64,000 nt of DNA, from NCBI GenBank assembly GCA_024364735.1, contig JAGFNQ010000215.1:212916-276915 (forward strand), read 5' to 3'. The DNA comes from Boesenbergia rotunda (taxonomy: Eukaryota; Streptophyta; Magnoliopsida; Zingiberales; Zingiberaceae). The position numbers were made by a program, and so were the translations under genes. Below are positions 23,247 to 33,941 of this stretch, piece after piece (position 1 is the first letter of the stretch; each line of letters starts with the position of its first letter). The notes under the pieces were generated by a model that was not told the origin of the DNA, did not search any database, and saw nothing but the letters and a program-made list of their open reading frames with translations.

Positions 23247-25273
23247 TATGACTCGGGATGCATATGTTCCTGCGGCGAGACGTGGTCCGGGACGACCACG
23301 TAAGAGGACTTTAGAGTCTCATGCTGTAGAGTTACCTGAGAGACCCACTGAGGCAGAGTCTGTTAGTCATAGCCAGACTCAGCAGGATATTCCGAGGGGC
23401 TAGGATTCCCAGACTCAGAGGGTCCCTCCTCCATTTCCAGAAGTAGTCCCTACTATTCCTCCTGTTGTATCCTCTCCAGTATTATTCACCGTGTCAGCAG
23501 CAGTACCCCCTCCGGCAGATCCAGTACCAGTGGGATCTGTTTCGGTTTTCCCCCCTGTTCCGTCGGAGACTCCTGTTCCGACATATCTTACTGTTTCTTC
23601 TGTGGCGACTGCTCCGACGCAGCCGGTAGTTACCTCGGGGGTACCTGTCCCGGTTATCCCTACTATTCCATCGGAGACGCCTATACCTGCTCCGATTTAT
23701 CCTACTATTCCCTCAGCAGTATCGGTCCCACCTTATCATACTATTCCATCAGCAGTACCGGTCCCATCTTATCCTACTGTTCCACCAGCAGTACCGGGTT
23801 CCATCTTCAGACTATTCTGCGGTTCTACCAGCGGTACCGGCTGTCCATTCTTATTCGACTAGTTCCACCTGGGATGCCTGCTCCGATGTATTCTACTTCT
23901 CCCCCGATTATGACTACTTCAGCATACCCCACTGCTTCGACTATGATGCAGGCCCCGGTGCTCCCTTCAGTCTCACCTGCGTTAGCTGCCCCCGGATTTC
24001 CTGCAGAACCTACAGTACCACCCGCAGTGTCCGTCCCGATCCTGCCGACGGCTCCATCCATGGTCCCTGCTTCGGTATTCCCCACTGTGCCCCCTGCGGT
24101 ATCTGTTTCTACAGGTGGCGTTATGGATCGAGCCCGGATTCCGATGTTGGCGGAGTTCGTAAAGGGTCGGTTCACGTTATTCCATGGAGGACCGGATCCG
24201 ACCGTGGCCCGAGCTTGGATCAGGACGTTAGAGAGCACCTTCCAATATGTGACATGATCAGACTGGGAGAAGGCCGAGCTGGCCATTTATCATCTGCGAG
24301 ATCAGGCGTATACTTGGTGGACTACGCAGTAGACTATCATCGGGGAGCAGTACATCACATGGGACACCTTCAGAGAGGCATTTGTGGCGAGGTACCTTCC
24401 AGCGGCCTTTCGTTCGGCGAGGCATCATTTAGACCCGACTTTGAGGCATCATTTAGACCCCAGAAGTCGGGTCGTTCTTCAGCAGGACCCTTCCGGTCTC
24501 AGCAGAATTGGGAGAAGTTTACTGATGGATCACACTGTGTACAGTGTGGATCTCAAGAGCATATTAGGGCGGATTGTCCATTGGAGCATTTGGTTTGCTA
24601 CTATTGCAAGCGTCCAGGACACCTGAGTCAAGACTGTGCACTGAAGGCACAGAACGAGAAGACTGGAGCTGCTAGTCAGAGTGGACATTCTGGACAATCA
24701 GGATCTCAGAGGGGAGGGCATAGGACACAGTCTTCTTTCCGTCAGCCACCATTCGCCCCTCCAGCACGTGCCTATTTTATGCCGGGATATGAGGCCAGCT
24801 ACACCCCAGCTTTATCTCAAAGTTTTGCTTCAGGACCTCAGCATCAGACTTACCCAGCTTATCCGTCTATGACGTATCCACCTCAGTACCCTAATGGAGG
24901 GTTCGCTTCGCAGCCTCAGCACCTTGTTGGAGGGTTAGTTCTGCAGCCTCAGCCTCAGTTTCAAGTTTCATCTCAGCAGTATTCGACAATGCTACCACCA
25001 CTGTCAGAGATGGGTCGAGTTTCTGCTGGCACCAGAGAGGAGACACCGCGGATCGACGGTACGACCTATCGCGGTATGAGATTCATATATGCATTTTCAG
25101 ATAAATTAGTGATAAATATTGATAGTTCTCTTCGTACATATTTCGGATATACTGGGGTAGTATCCATAGAGTACTTAGGATTTGATCATGGAGTTTTGGG
25201 AGTATCCCTACTGGTTGTAGAGATACGGGTTATCAAACCAAGGTTAGGGGAGACCCCTGCAATACTTATTTGA
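23247..25273 (+). pseudogene. Gypsy gag remnant with proline-rich N-terminus and two CCHC zinc knuckles
   Basis: Gag forms the particle that packages element RNA. The frame starts near 23247 (MTRDAYVPAARRGPGRPRKR) and meets a stop at 23401. A long Pro/Ser/Val-rich stretch with repeated TIPSAVPVP-type units follows (23490-24110). Gag core similarity comes next (MDRARIPMLAEFVKGRFTLF, ending at a stop near 24257). In another phase there are two zinc knuckles of the form CX2CX4HX4C: CVQCGSQEHIRADC (24535-24576) and CYYCKRPGHLSQDC (24597-24638). A Gln/Pro/Tyr-rich tail follows, and the frame ends at 25273 without a protease motif. At least two stops and frameshifts make it non-functional. Confidence 0.85.
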
Positions 25274-25419
25274 GCTATTTGTTTCTCAAAAAGTTGGTGA
25301 AGCATACTTAGATTCCGTTCAGCATTTATACTACCTATATGTTGTTAGTATCCGCTGTGAGTAATTAACGAAATTTGAGGACCAAATTTTTATTAGAGGG
25401 GGAGAATGTTAAATACGGC

Positions 25420-25448
25420 AATATATAAATATATATATATATATATAT
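25420..25448. repeat. AT microsatellite
   Basis: A nearly pure AT dinucleotide run at the start of the 3' LTR. Confidence 0.9.
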
Positions 25449-26850
25449 TCGGAGTGTAAATAATTTAACCCTATATAATATTTGAGGTTAAATTATTAAA
25501 TATAGGAGGGTTAAATGGTTTAAATTCTTACCCTAAGGGTAGGGTTTAAATTAATGAAAGTTAGAGGACCTTTTTACAAAAAGACCTCCCCCTCTTATAT
25601 TAATCCTCGGCCTGCCTCCCCTCGTGCCCTAGCCACAGCGCCGACGCAATTTCTTTCCCTCCTTCCTTCGCTCGCGTGACCTAGTCGCAGACACCTCGAC
25701 GCCGACCTCCTTCCTCAGCTCTTCTCCGCGAACCCTAGCTAGTTGTCGGCACCTCTTCACCAGCGATCCTCGACCGCTGTCGCAAGTCTCTACCTTGCGA
25801 CCTGTTGGTTTCTGCCGATCAAGGAATTCCCTGGACCTCATCTCCGACCAAGAGGAGTTGTCATCTCAGGTAAGCATTGATGGTTTTCAATTGCTCTTCG
25901 GATGGATTCGTTTCAATCCGTGTGTAGGGATTGGGGTTCAGAATTGGTTTTCATGGGTTTACGATCTTGCATCTGCTTTTGGAAAAAATAGAATGTGGGG
26001 GTTGGTTTTTGGATCGGTTTGGAAAGGGGGTGCTTATAGCAATTCTTGTTGAAAGGTACGGTGATTGGTTGATAATTCTTGCTCTTGGTTTTGTTGTTCT
26101 TAGATCGGTAGTTTTTAAATGAAGTTGTTCTGTTAGTGGAAGCTGGCCTTGATCAGTAGCTATGTTGGGTTGTTTGGAGTGGAGATTTGATGTGGCAGCA
26201 ACCTGGATAATGCTTGCCGTGAGCTCAGTTGGAGTGGGCATATTTTAGGGTAATAAGACTAATGTATTTAGTGTTCAATTATGTTGTAGTTATTCCTGAT
26301 ATAACTAAAGGTTGAGTTGGATTAGTGGAGACCTTTGGTTTGATTTTCGGATGGTAGGTTGTATTGAATAGTTTCGTGTTAGATTAAGGATTAGTTTAAT
26401 TATGTGGTTAGGTGTCTTACCATGTATCCCCTAGGTTTCGGAGTTGTTAGGTGTGAAAACTTAACTTTTATTCGAGATAAACCCATGGGTTAATTCGGGG
26501 TTACTCATTTAATTATAGTTAATAAAATGAACAGGATAATTAGGATAATCCTAATAAATTGAGATAGCTCGTTTAGTTATAAATTTCATGTTATTATAGC
26601 TAAACACTATGCCTTTGCTACAGGGCACTGACTTGCTTTCGGACTTCTGGACGGGAGGTTCTTATTTGATACGGACTCCTTCTACTATTTGGAGGCGGGT
26701 ACCCCTTGACTTATCTTTTAGATATTGTCATATTGCTATGCATGGTTTGTTATAGATAACAGTAAGTTTGTATGCTATATCTGCCTTAGTATACCTGTAT
26801 TTGATATATGCTGCTTATCCTTGAGGTTATCTCCCGTTTAGATTCATACA

Positions 26851-26853
<3 letters not shown>

Positions 26854-26886
<33 letters not shown>
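26854..26886. repeat. TA microsatellite
   Basis: A pure TA run of about 33 bp inside the 3' LTR, replacing sequence that in the 5' LTR (about 21640-21660) is only weakly TA-rich. Confidence 0.9.
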
Positions 26887-26890
<4 letters not shown>

Positions 26891-27050
26891 CTAGAGGTAG
26901 TGATATGTTCCTTCTTGCATTTTGACATTTATAGATCACTGGTTACCTTTCAGTATACCTAGTAGGTTACTTGTATCCCATGATATAGGATTCAAACCTA
27001 TACCTAGCACACGGAGGTGTTAGTTGAGGATTTGGTGGGTGTTATATGTG

Positions 27051-27295
27051 TAGCGATCTCGGCCTCTATGGTCCCCGCAGGCAACCCTCTAGGCCCGAGA
27101 CCCTACAGTTCTTCCCACCCCTGCCCAGTGGATTTTTGTCTTTCCCAGGATTCGAACTCTAGACCTCCAGGCTAAGTACTAAAGTTCCTGAATCTTGGTA
27201 CCAATTGAGCTAAACCCACTGCCAGGGGTTGGAAGACCGTAGGGTCGCCGGCCTAGAGGGTTGCCTGCGGGGACCATAGAGGCGGGGCCGCTACA
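27051..27295. mobile_element. Composite SINE with inverted tails, inserted in the 3' LTR
   Basis: A 7-bp target duplication, ATATGTG, flanks the insert (27044-27050 and 27296-27302). The empty site is intact in the 5' LTR (about 21813-21823). On the minus strand, 27215-27051 is a full tRNA-like SINE with A box TAGCTCAATTGG and B box GTTCGAATCC. Sequence 27222-27295 is a plus-oriented copy of a SINE tail. The two tails form an inverted repeat of about 70 bp, so the insert could fold into a hairpin. It probably arose from two SINEs or a foldback transposition product. Confidence 0.8.
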
Positions 27296-28455
27296 ATATG
27301 TGTTTGGGACATGCACCATCCTTGCATTGTTGCATGCTGATGATCATCGGCTCCTATGTAGTCTGAGCCCATCGTCAGTTACATGAGGATATGCACACAC
27401 ATCCACTCAGGGGTAGTGGCTACCATAAGGTGTGTGCATTTGCCCTGTATTGCTCCGTACGGTCACTATTTGGAGAGTGGTTCCGGTGCGTGGTAGCAGC
27501 CAGGGATCCCTTCTCGTCCTGAGACACGAGAAGATGAGAGCTAGACTCCCCCATTGCTTGGGGTAGGAGAGAGACCTCCGCTAGCATCCTGTCCACTTGG
27601 TCACTCAGGAGCAGTGATAGCAGGGTGCGTACAGTTGTCATAGCTCTACCCTTTCGGACGTCCATTTATGACAGGTGGACGATGATCTGACTGGTGTCAG
27701 GGATGACACATATCATTGCACCGTATGCATATTTTGCATCATGCATTGTTGCTACATTTGATTTCTGCACTTGATTAACATGCATATACTGGAGGCTTGT
27801 TTACCTTGGATTATATGTTGTACTTGTTCCATAGGGATTATATTTCACCCTCTGCAGGATAGATGGATTCTGGTATGTACCTTTATTCAGTGTCTTTAGC
27901 ATATACCCTTATCTATTATTCATATGAGACTGTATCAGCGTAGATCCTTATCGTTATTATAATGTACTATGCATATCTGCTGGGTATTCGCTGAGTTTAT
28001 GGACTCACACCGTTGCCATACTTTTTGATTTCAGGTTGATATCTGCCAGGAGGGTCCGAGTCGCCAGTCCCGTGCTTGCTACTACACCTGATTTGGTTTT
28101 ATGCATTATTTTCTGTTTATAGACTATGTTATGTTTTATTCCGTTGCATTGGATCTTTCGTGGGCTTGTAGTACTTGTCTTTCTTTATGAGATTGTATTT
28201 TTGAGTCCTATGTTGGACTGTGTGTGGTTTTTGCTGTGTTCCTACCCCCTGGCTGCTCAAGTAAGTTTGGGTTTTGGTTTTATTTGCATATTGCCATATA
28301 TATAGTTATTCTGTTTGGATTAGAGGCTTGAGGCTCATATAAACTGCGTGGTATTGTTATACTTGTGTTATGTATGTGTAAATTGTCCGCCGGACAGGGG
28401 AGGTGTTGTCCGATTTTCTATTGGATCAGTGGCTCCTAGGTCTCGGGGCGTGACA

Positions 28456-30003
28456 TGGATTGACATAGGACTACACAAATCAGAATGAATCAGTTCTAAC
28501 ACATCTTTGGCCCTATACCCCTTAGCCTTGAAAGGTCTCTTGGTCATCTTACCTTCCAAGCAAGATTCACAGGTCGGGAGGTCTTCCACCACCAATGAAC
28601 CCAGGGGCCCATCAACTATCAACCTCTGAATCCTACAAAGGTTAATATGACCAAGCCTAAGGTGCCAAAGATATGTCTGATTCATCTTAGAAGGCTCCTT
28701 TCTCTTATTTAAGTTAGATGATGAGCTATTAACCTCAGTTTGCATCGTGGGAGTCATTGGTTCTAGAGTATACAGATTGCCGACCATAGTACCCGAACAG
28801 ATAATCTCTCTATTTCTTTTTATAACAACTTTATTATCAAAAGCAACAGAATATCCATCCTTTATCAACTTAGAAACTGAAATTAAATTCTTTCTAAACG
28901 AGGGTACATAAAGACAATCTCTCAGAACTAACAATTTATTTCTCTCAAAAGATAAATAAAAAACTCCCACTGCAACTGCTGCTACTTCCGTAGCATCGCC
29001 CATGTAGACCACGATTTCTCTATCAGCTAGCCGTCGAGTTTCCTGGAACCCCTGCAGAGTATTGCAGACATGGTCAGTGGCTCACGTATCTACACACCAG
29101 GTACTGGTAGATAGCACTGTTAAACATGTTTCAATGATTAAGCATGAAGAAATGCCTTTGTCTTGACGACGGGGACAGTCCGCCTTCCAGTGCCCAGTTT
29201 GCTTGCATGTGAAGCACTTGTCTTTTGGCTTCTTCATGCCAGTCCGAGGTCCCTGCGATGTTGCGGCCTTCTTGAACCCTCCTTGTTTCTTTTTCTTCCT
29301 ATCTTTTAGCACAGAAGAAGAAACCCTTTGAGTTACTAAGGCCTGCGAGTTCTGACGAAAGAGGCCCTCTGCCGCCTGAAGTTCTCCTAGCAGTTTACCC
29401 AACGTATAATCACGTTTGTTCATATTGTAGTTGAGCCTGAACTGCTCTAAACTCCTAGGCAGAGACTGGAGTATAATATCGACCTGGGATTCCCCGTCGA
29501 TCTATGCTCCCAGTACCTCAATCTCATTGAGGTGAGCCATCATCTTTAGGACATGATCCCTCACGGGTGTCCCTTCGACCATAGTGGTCGTCATCAGACT
29601 CTTCACTCTTCATCGCGACCTGCCTAGCAGCTCGACCTGCCTAGCAGCTCGACCTTGGTGCCCGAAGAGATCCTTGAGATTCAACATCATGTCACTAGCA
29701 GTGGGCATGGCCTGATGCTGATGTTGCAACACATTTGACATGGATGCCAGAATGTAGCATCGCGCCATCTCATCTACCTTGACCCCAGTTCTTGTAACAC
29801 TCCCTCAACTCTTCACCAGAGTCCTCTCTAGGCCTTTCCGGACATTCCTCGAAGAATACAAATTTGTACTCTTCAGCAGTGAAGACAATGTCAAGGTTCC
29901 TCTTCCAGTCTATGTAGTTTGGGCTAGTAAGTTTATTTTCCTTAAGAATTGTTGCTAGTGGGTTAAAGGTCATTATGAAAAACCTAAGAATCACAACACA
30001 CAC
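28456..30003 (-). pseudogene. Ty1-copia gag-pol, 5' part, truncated
   Basis: The N-terminus near 29970 has LTSPNYIDWKRNLDIVF, typical of copia gag (UBN2-like). Frameshifts follow. A zinc knuckle CFTCKQTGHWKADC lies at about 29217-29176. The GAG-pre-integrase region (29012-28460) includes LRDCLYVPSFRKNLISVSKL, LWHLRLGHIN and CESCLEGKMTKRPF, and stops at the integrase start (ELIHSDLCSPMSIH). The frame ends exactly where the gypsy 3' LTR ends (28455). No rest of pol is found on the other side. A tandem repeat of CCTGCCTAGCAGCTCGA at about 29620-29655 disturbs gag. Confidence 0.88.
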
Positions 30004-31016
30004 TACTTTAGAAATCGAAAATAATTAATTCCTCAAAATAATTTTCAAAATCAACCATCACCCCTATACACCGAGAAATTTACATGTCACGATGGTGTGG
30101 ACGTATACGAATCCCTACATTCGTAAGAGGAGGTTTTACCCATCAATCTTACTATCTTGTCAACCTAACTTTTTGACAAGTATGATCAACAGTTGGTTTA
30201 CTTCGGCTCTGCAAAATAATAGCAGTGACTCCGATGGGGAGGATACTATTATTCACATCTAAGTGTGCACCATTACACGACACTAAGAAAATTATTTTCG
30301 ATTATGTGCCTTCCGATGGGGAAGTACACATGCTCTTTAACAATTTTCTATAGTCTTTTCCGTCCCAGTGATCCGCAGAACAAGTCCATCCGATGAGGAG
30401 GAAGACACTTAGAGCCGACGCACAGACTTGTTCGCATCACTTATCGGATTGTAATAGAAGCTGTGGGACCCTTAGGGTCTCTCTCCCACTTAGTAATTTA
30501 TTTCGAGGAATTTACATTAGCACAACCAAGCACATAACCAATATATGAAAAATACAGAAAATCCTAGATTTTCCAACTTTCATGGCCCTTGGTCTCCAAT
30601 GCGCCTCCAGTCGTGTCGCCACTTCGTCTGCTCCTCCCTTCCTTATGCGCAAGCCACCTTGAGGGATCTCCGAGCCGAAATGTCTAGCTAATTATTTACA
30701 TCATCGATCCTATACTCCACAAAGGAGTGTATATGAAAACTAGATCGAAAGTAAAATAAATAGCTTGACTAAACATGTGTCGTATTTAATTACAAAAATT
30801 AAATACCTAGCATCGTCAATCCTGAGGATTAATTAATTTACAATAATTTGCACAACCATTCACACAACAAATATTTGGCAATGACAAGTTGGAATCTCAT
30901 GCCTGCAACATAAAGTTAGCATACTCACATCCACATATCATCCGGCAAAATATAATGTATGAAAAAAATACAAAAATTAACCAATCCTTAAACACACAAA
31001 GCCGGAAACCTCATCA

Positions 31017-31025
31017 CTGATACCA
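31017..31025 (-). other. Primer-binding site of the minus-strand copia element
   Basis: On the minus strand, TGGTATCAG follows two bases after an LTR end reading CCCAACA. Position and sequence fit a Met-tRNA primer site upstream of the copia gag at 30003. Confidence 0.75.
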
Positions 31026-31027
31026 GT

Positions 31028-32890
31028 TGTTGGGTATGGATTGGCGGGGTTCCTAAGCGAATACTTGGTCGTTCCGAGAGACCTCTCCATGTCTACGGAT
31101 TAAAAATTAATCCGAATAGAGACCCATCTCCCAACGACCATCTCGTGTCGTATCGAACGATCCAAATTACAACTCGGCCAATTACAAAAACCGGCCTTGT
31201 AATTTGCTTGACCGTTCGACCGTGGAAAAGGCGACGAGTGGATCGTCGACTTTTTGTTTATGGTCGAGGTATAGTTAGTAAATTATTGGCTATGATACAA
31301 AATCAAAATAATAAACTAACTAACATAAAATGATGAGGTAAATCAACATGGCACAAAATAAACAAGGGAGCTTGGGAAAGAGTTATACCTTCCCGATCAC
31401 CTCGCGCCCTTCTACCTTATGTCCCTCCTTTTCCGGACGTCGTGTGGGCGACGATCTACCGGGAACCGAGATCACCAAGGCGACCAATCAATCACGCTTT
31501 CTTTTTCCTACCTAGCCGAACCAAACCCTATCCTAGGGTTAGCGCCACCGGCCCCTTTGCTGCCTTCTCCCTTGTGCTGTCGGCCAACAGCAGCCACAAA
31601 GCACCGCCGGCCAATTGCTGACCTTGAGAAGGAACTGAAGAAGAAGATAGAGAGGATAGAACCCCTGCTTCCAACTCAGAACCTGATCGCAACCTCTCCC
31701 TTCTCAGCCTTGCGCCGCCACCGCCGCCGCCGCCGAGTCTCCTTGCGCCACCTCCAACCGGCCACGGGACCTTCCTCTCTCACCGACGCTCACCAGAAAG
31801 GAGAGGACACTCTCCTCTCCTTGTCTAGTGGTGCTTTCTCACGGTGGACTTGAGGGAGGAAGATGAAAACAAGAGGATGATCCCTTTTGTTGACGTGACC
31901 TAGGAGAAAGAATGAGAGGAGAGGAGAGAAATATTTGAGTTGGATGATTAACCTTGGTTTCTTGATCTCATAGGGTATTTATAGGGCTAAGGTAGAGACC
32001 AAGAGGAGAAGTTGGATCTTGACCCACTAATGGATCTAAACCCGATCCACTAATTAAGATCCAATCCACTAAAGGATCTTAATTGAACTTCCTCACCAAC
32101 CCCCATATTTTCATATGGGTTCCACATATTACGAGTCGTCCATCCCCCCGTGTTTAAGATCTCGAATGCCCATTAATTAATTTAAATTATTGACAATTCA
32201 AATTAATTAACTTCTAGGTCCTTGACTAGTACCACTCAACCTTATCATCATGTCAGATCAAATCCACCTGCAAGATTTAGCATGCTGAACCTTTTGAGTT
32301 CATCAAGGGGGCATCATCAACCCGACTCACCAGGACACGGATTCCGCCAATAATCAACAACACATCATATTATTAATATTATCTCCCAACTTACCGGGCC
32401 TATCGATCTAATAGAATAGATCTCGCCCATTGGTAAATCAAAGAAATAATAATTAATAATATATGCCCGTTATTATATCGGGATTAAGGGATTGTATTCC
32501 ATAATAAAGTCTTGAGGTCCTATCCAATTATCGAGTTAGTACAAATTGGATAACCTCGGGTTTTGGTCCTGCTCAATGTACTCAAAGTACACTAGTGTAA
32601 TTCTATGGTCAAGACCAACCACACCTAATTACACTACAATCATTCCTGACGGTTTGTCTAGTTCCATCTCGATTGTGAGCCTCTACTTATACTAGGCAAG
32701 GAACTGATAACATGATCTTCCGTGTGACACCACACACCATGTTATCTACAATGCTTAGTAATGGACTTCATGCATGTATTAATATAAATAGACACCTAGT
32801 GTAGTTGTGATTCTCTTTTCAAAAAGAAGATATTCATATAAAGAAATCATGTCTTTCAGTATACACATCTTACAATTTGGACTAATATGT
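31028..32890 (-). repeat. 5' LTR of the copia element (outer end approximate)
   Basis: The inner end is set by the primer site (minus-strand end CCATACCCAACA). CTATAAATACCC on the minus strand near 31975-31985 gives a TATA box in the right orientation, about 950 bp from the inner end. Sequence typical of copia elements (paired ATTACACTAGTGTA motifs, a dyad) continues to about 32.9 kb. The outer boundary is not proven. Pro/Arg-rich frames near 31.4-31.85 kb are probably not a gene. Confidence 0.55.
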
Positions 32891-32939
32891 TTTGTGCAGG
32901 AGTTAAATGCAAAAAATTAACCTCGGATGAATAATACTC

Positions 32940-33110
32940 AAGGCACCTCGGAGATGATTGGAGGCGCCTCAGCTAAGGCATTGGAGGCGCCCTGGATGGA
33001 TTAGGCACCCTCGCTAGACAAATTTTGAGGATGAAGTTTTGCTGGTTGGAGGCGCCTCAGAGCAAATTGGAGGCGTCTCAAAGATGATGGAGGCTCCTTC
33101 AAGTGGATAG
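32940..33110. repeat. Cluster of GGAGGCGCC motifs
   Basis: GGAGGCGCCTCAG or a close variant occurs at about 32960, 32988, 33048 and 33071, with further partial copies (GGCACC). The core GAGGCGCCTC is palindromic. No coding frame is associated. It is likely part of a repeat family; the identity is unknown. Confidence 0.6.
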
Positions 33111-33941
33111 AGGCTGACAATTGCGAATTTGATCAACGCTATTGAAGGGCCTAGGGTGATGCATTGGGGGTGCCTCCAATGACCTATATAAGGAGGGTTC
33201 GGCTAACTCCTTCATAACAACCGTCTAACAAGCTTCCTCAAGAGTTCACCTGTGTTGTCTTCATGCTACTATGCTGCAACTTTGCTATACCCGACTACTA
33301 CGGTCAGAACAACACTAACACATGAACTCAATCTAGATTTCATCATCATATGTTGGGTAACGAATTTTTGATTATTTTGATTATTACATAAGGAAGTGTG
33401 GAGTAGTTATACTGTCTTTATCTTGTACTCGGTTGCTCTTTTAGAAGTTTTTCAAAAGAGGATATTAGTGGATTACTGATAAACCCCAATTTCGTTGTTA
33501 AATAGGTATCAAATAATAATGTACCGAAACACCCATTACACTAATATAACATAGGGAATGACGCGGATTGTCTCTCACAAAGAATGTAGATAATGCATGA
33601 TAAATCTATGATCAAATATTATTGCTTGGTATTTTGATGTTTAAATTTTGGGGGGGGGGCTTTAGTTGCTAAATTCTATATGTGAATACTGAAAGACAAC
33701 CTATCTACCCTATACTATGATTGCAATGAATTAAAGAAGATAAGCAATCAAGAAACTAAGCATCTAATGAAATCTGAGCAAGCCTAACCTATTTGCATCA
33801 AAAGGAAATAAGGAAGCTATATCATGAAGATAAACTAACTCAAGCAATTGAAACATAATAATCTAAACTAACTTAAATTACTGCAAAAAACAATCATGCA
33901 TGAACAGTAAAACTATAATCCACTAATGACAATCCAACTAC

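Larger units (their letters stand above)
20240..28455 (+). mobile_element. Non-autonomous Ty3-gypsy retrotransposon with about 2.7-kb LTRs
   Basis: Long direct repeats (20240-22973 and 25407-28455) flank a 2.4-kb interior. A perfect TGGTATCAGAGC primer-binding site lies at 22983-22994, and a purine tract at 25395-25406 touches the 3' LTR start (TGTTAAATACGG). The interior carries only a gag remnant; protease, reverse transcriptase and integrase are missing. The 5' LTR lacks about the first 58 bp present in the 3' LTR. The 3' LTR holds a SINE insertion. Very long LTRs with little coding content resemble a LARD or a deletion derivative of a Tekay/Del-type element. Confidence 0.85.
25407..28455 (+). 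repeat. 3' LTR of the gypsy element
   Basis: It begins TGTTAAATACGG directly after a purine tract and ends CGTGACA. It is interrupted at 27051-27295 by a SINE composite; without that it is about 2.8 kb. It contains an AT microsatellite at 25420-25448 and a TA microsatellite at 26854-26886. Its right end abuts a minus-strand copia gene. Confidence 0.85.

Noticed and set aside
23825..24286. Minus-strand frame of 153 codons (Gly/Thr/Ala-rich repeats)
   Set aside because: It is the antisense shadow of the proline-rich gag segment at 23490-24250; the repeat pattern mirrors the plus-strand CCG/CAG units.
27051..27215. Possible tRNA gene
   Set aside because: A and B boxes are present but the cloverleaf is not conserved and a SINE body with target duplication follows; it is a tRNA-derived SINE.
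31419..31853. 144-codon Pro/Arg-rich frame
   Set aside because: It lies inside the copia LTR, in GC-rich leader-like sequence, with no domain and on the strand opposite to the element.
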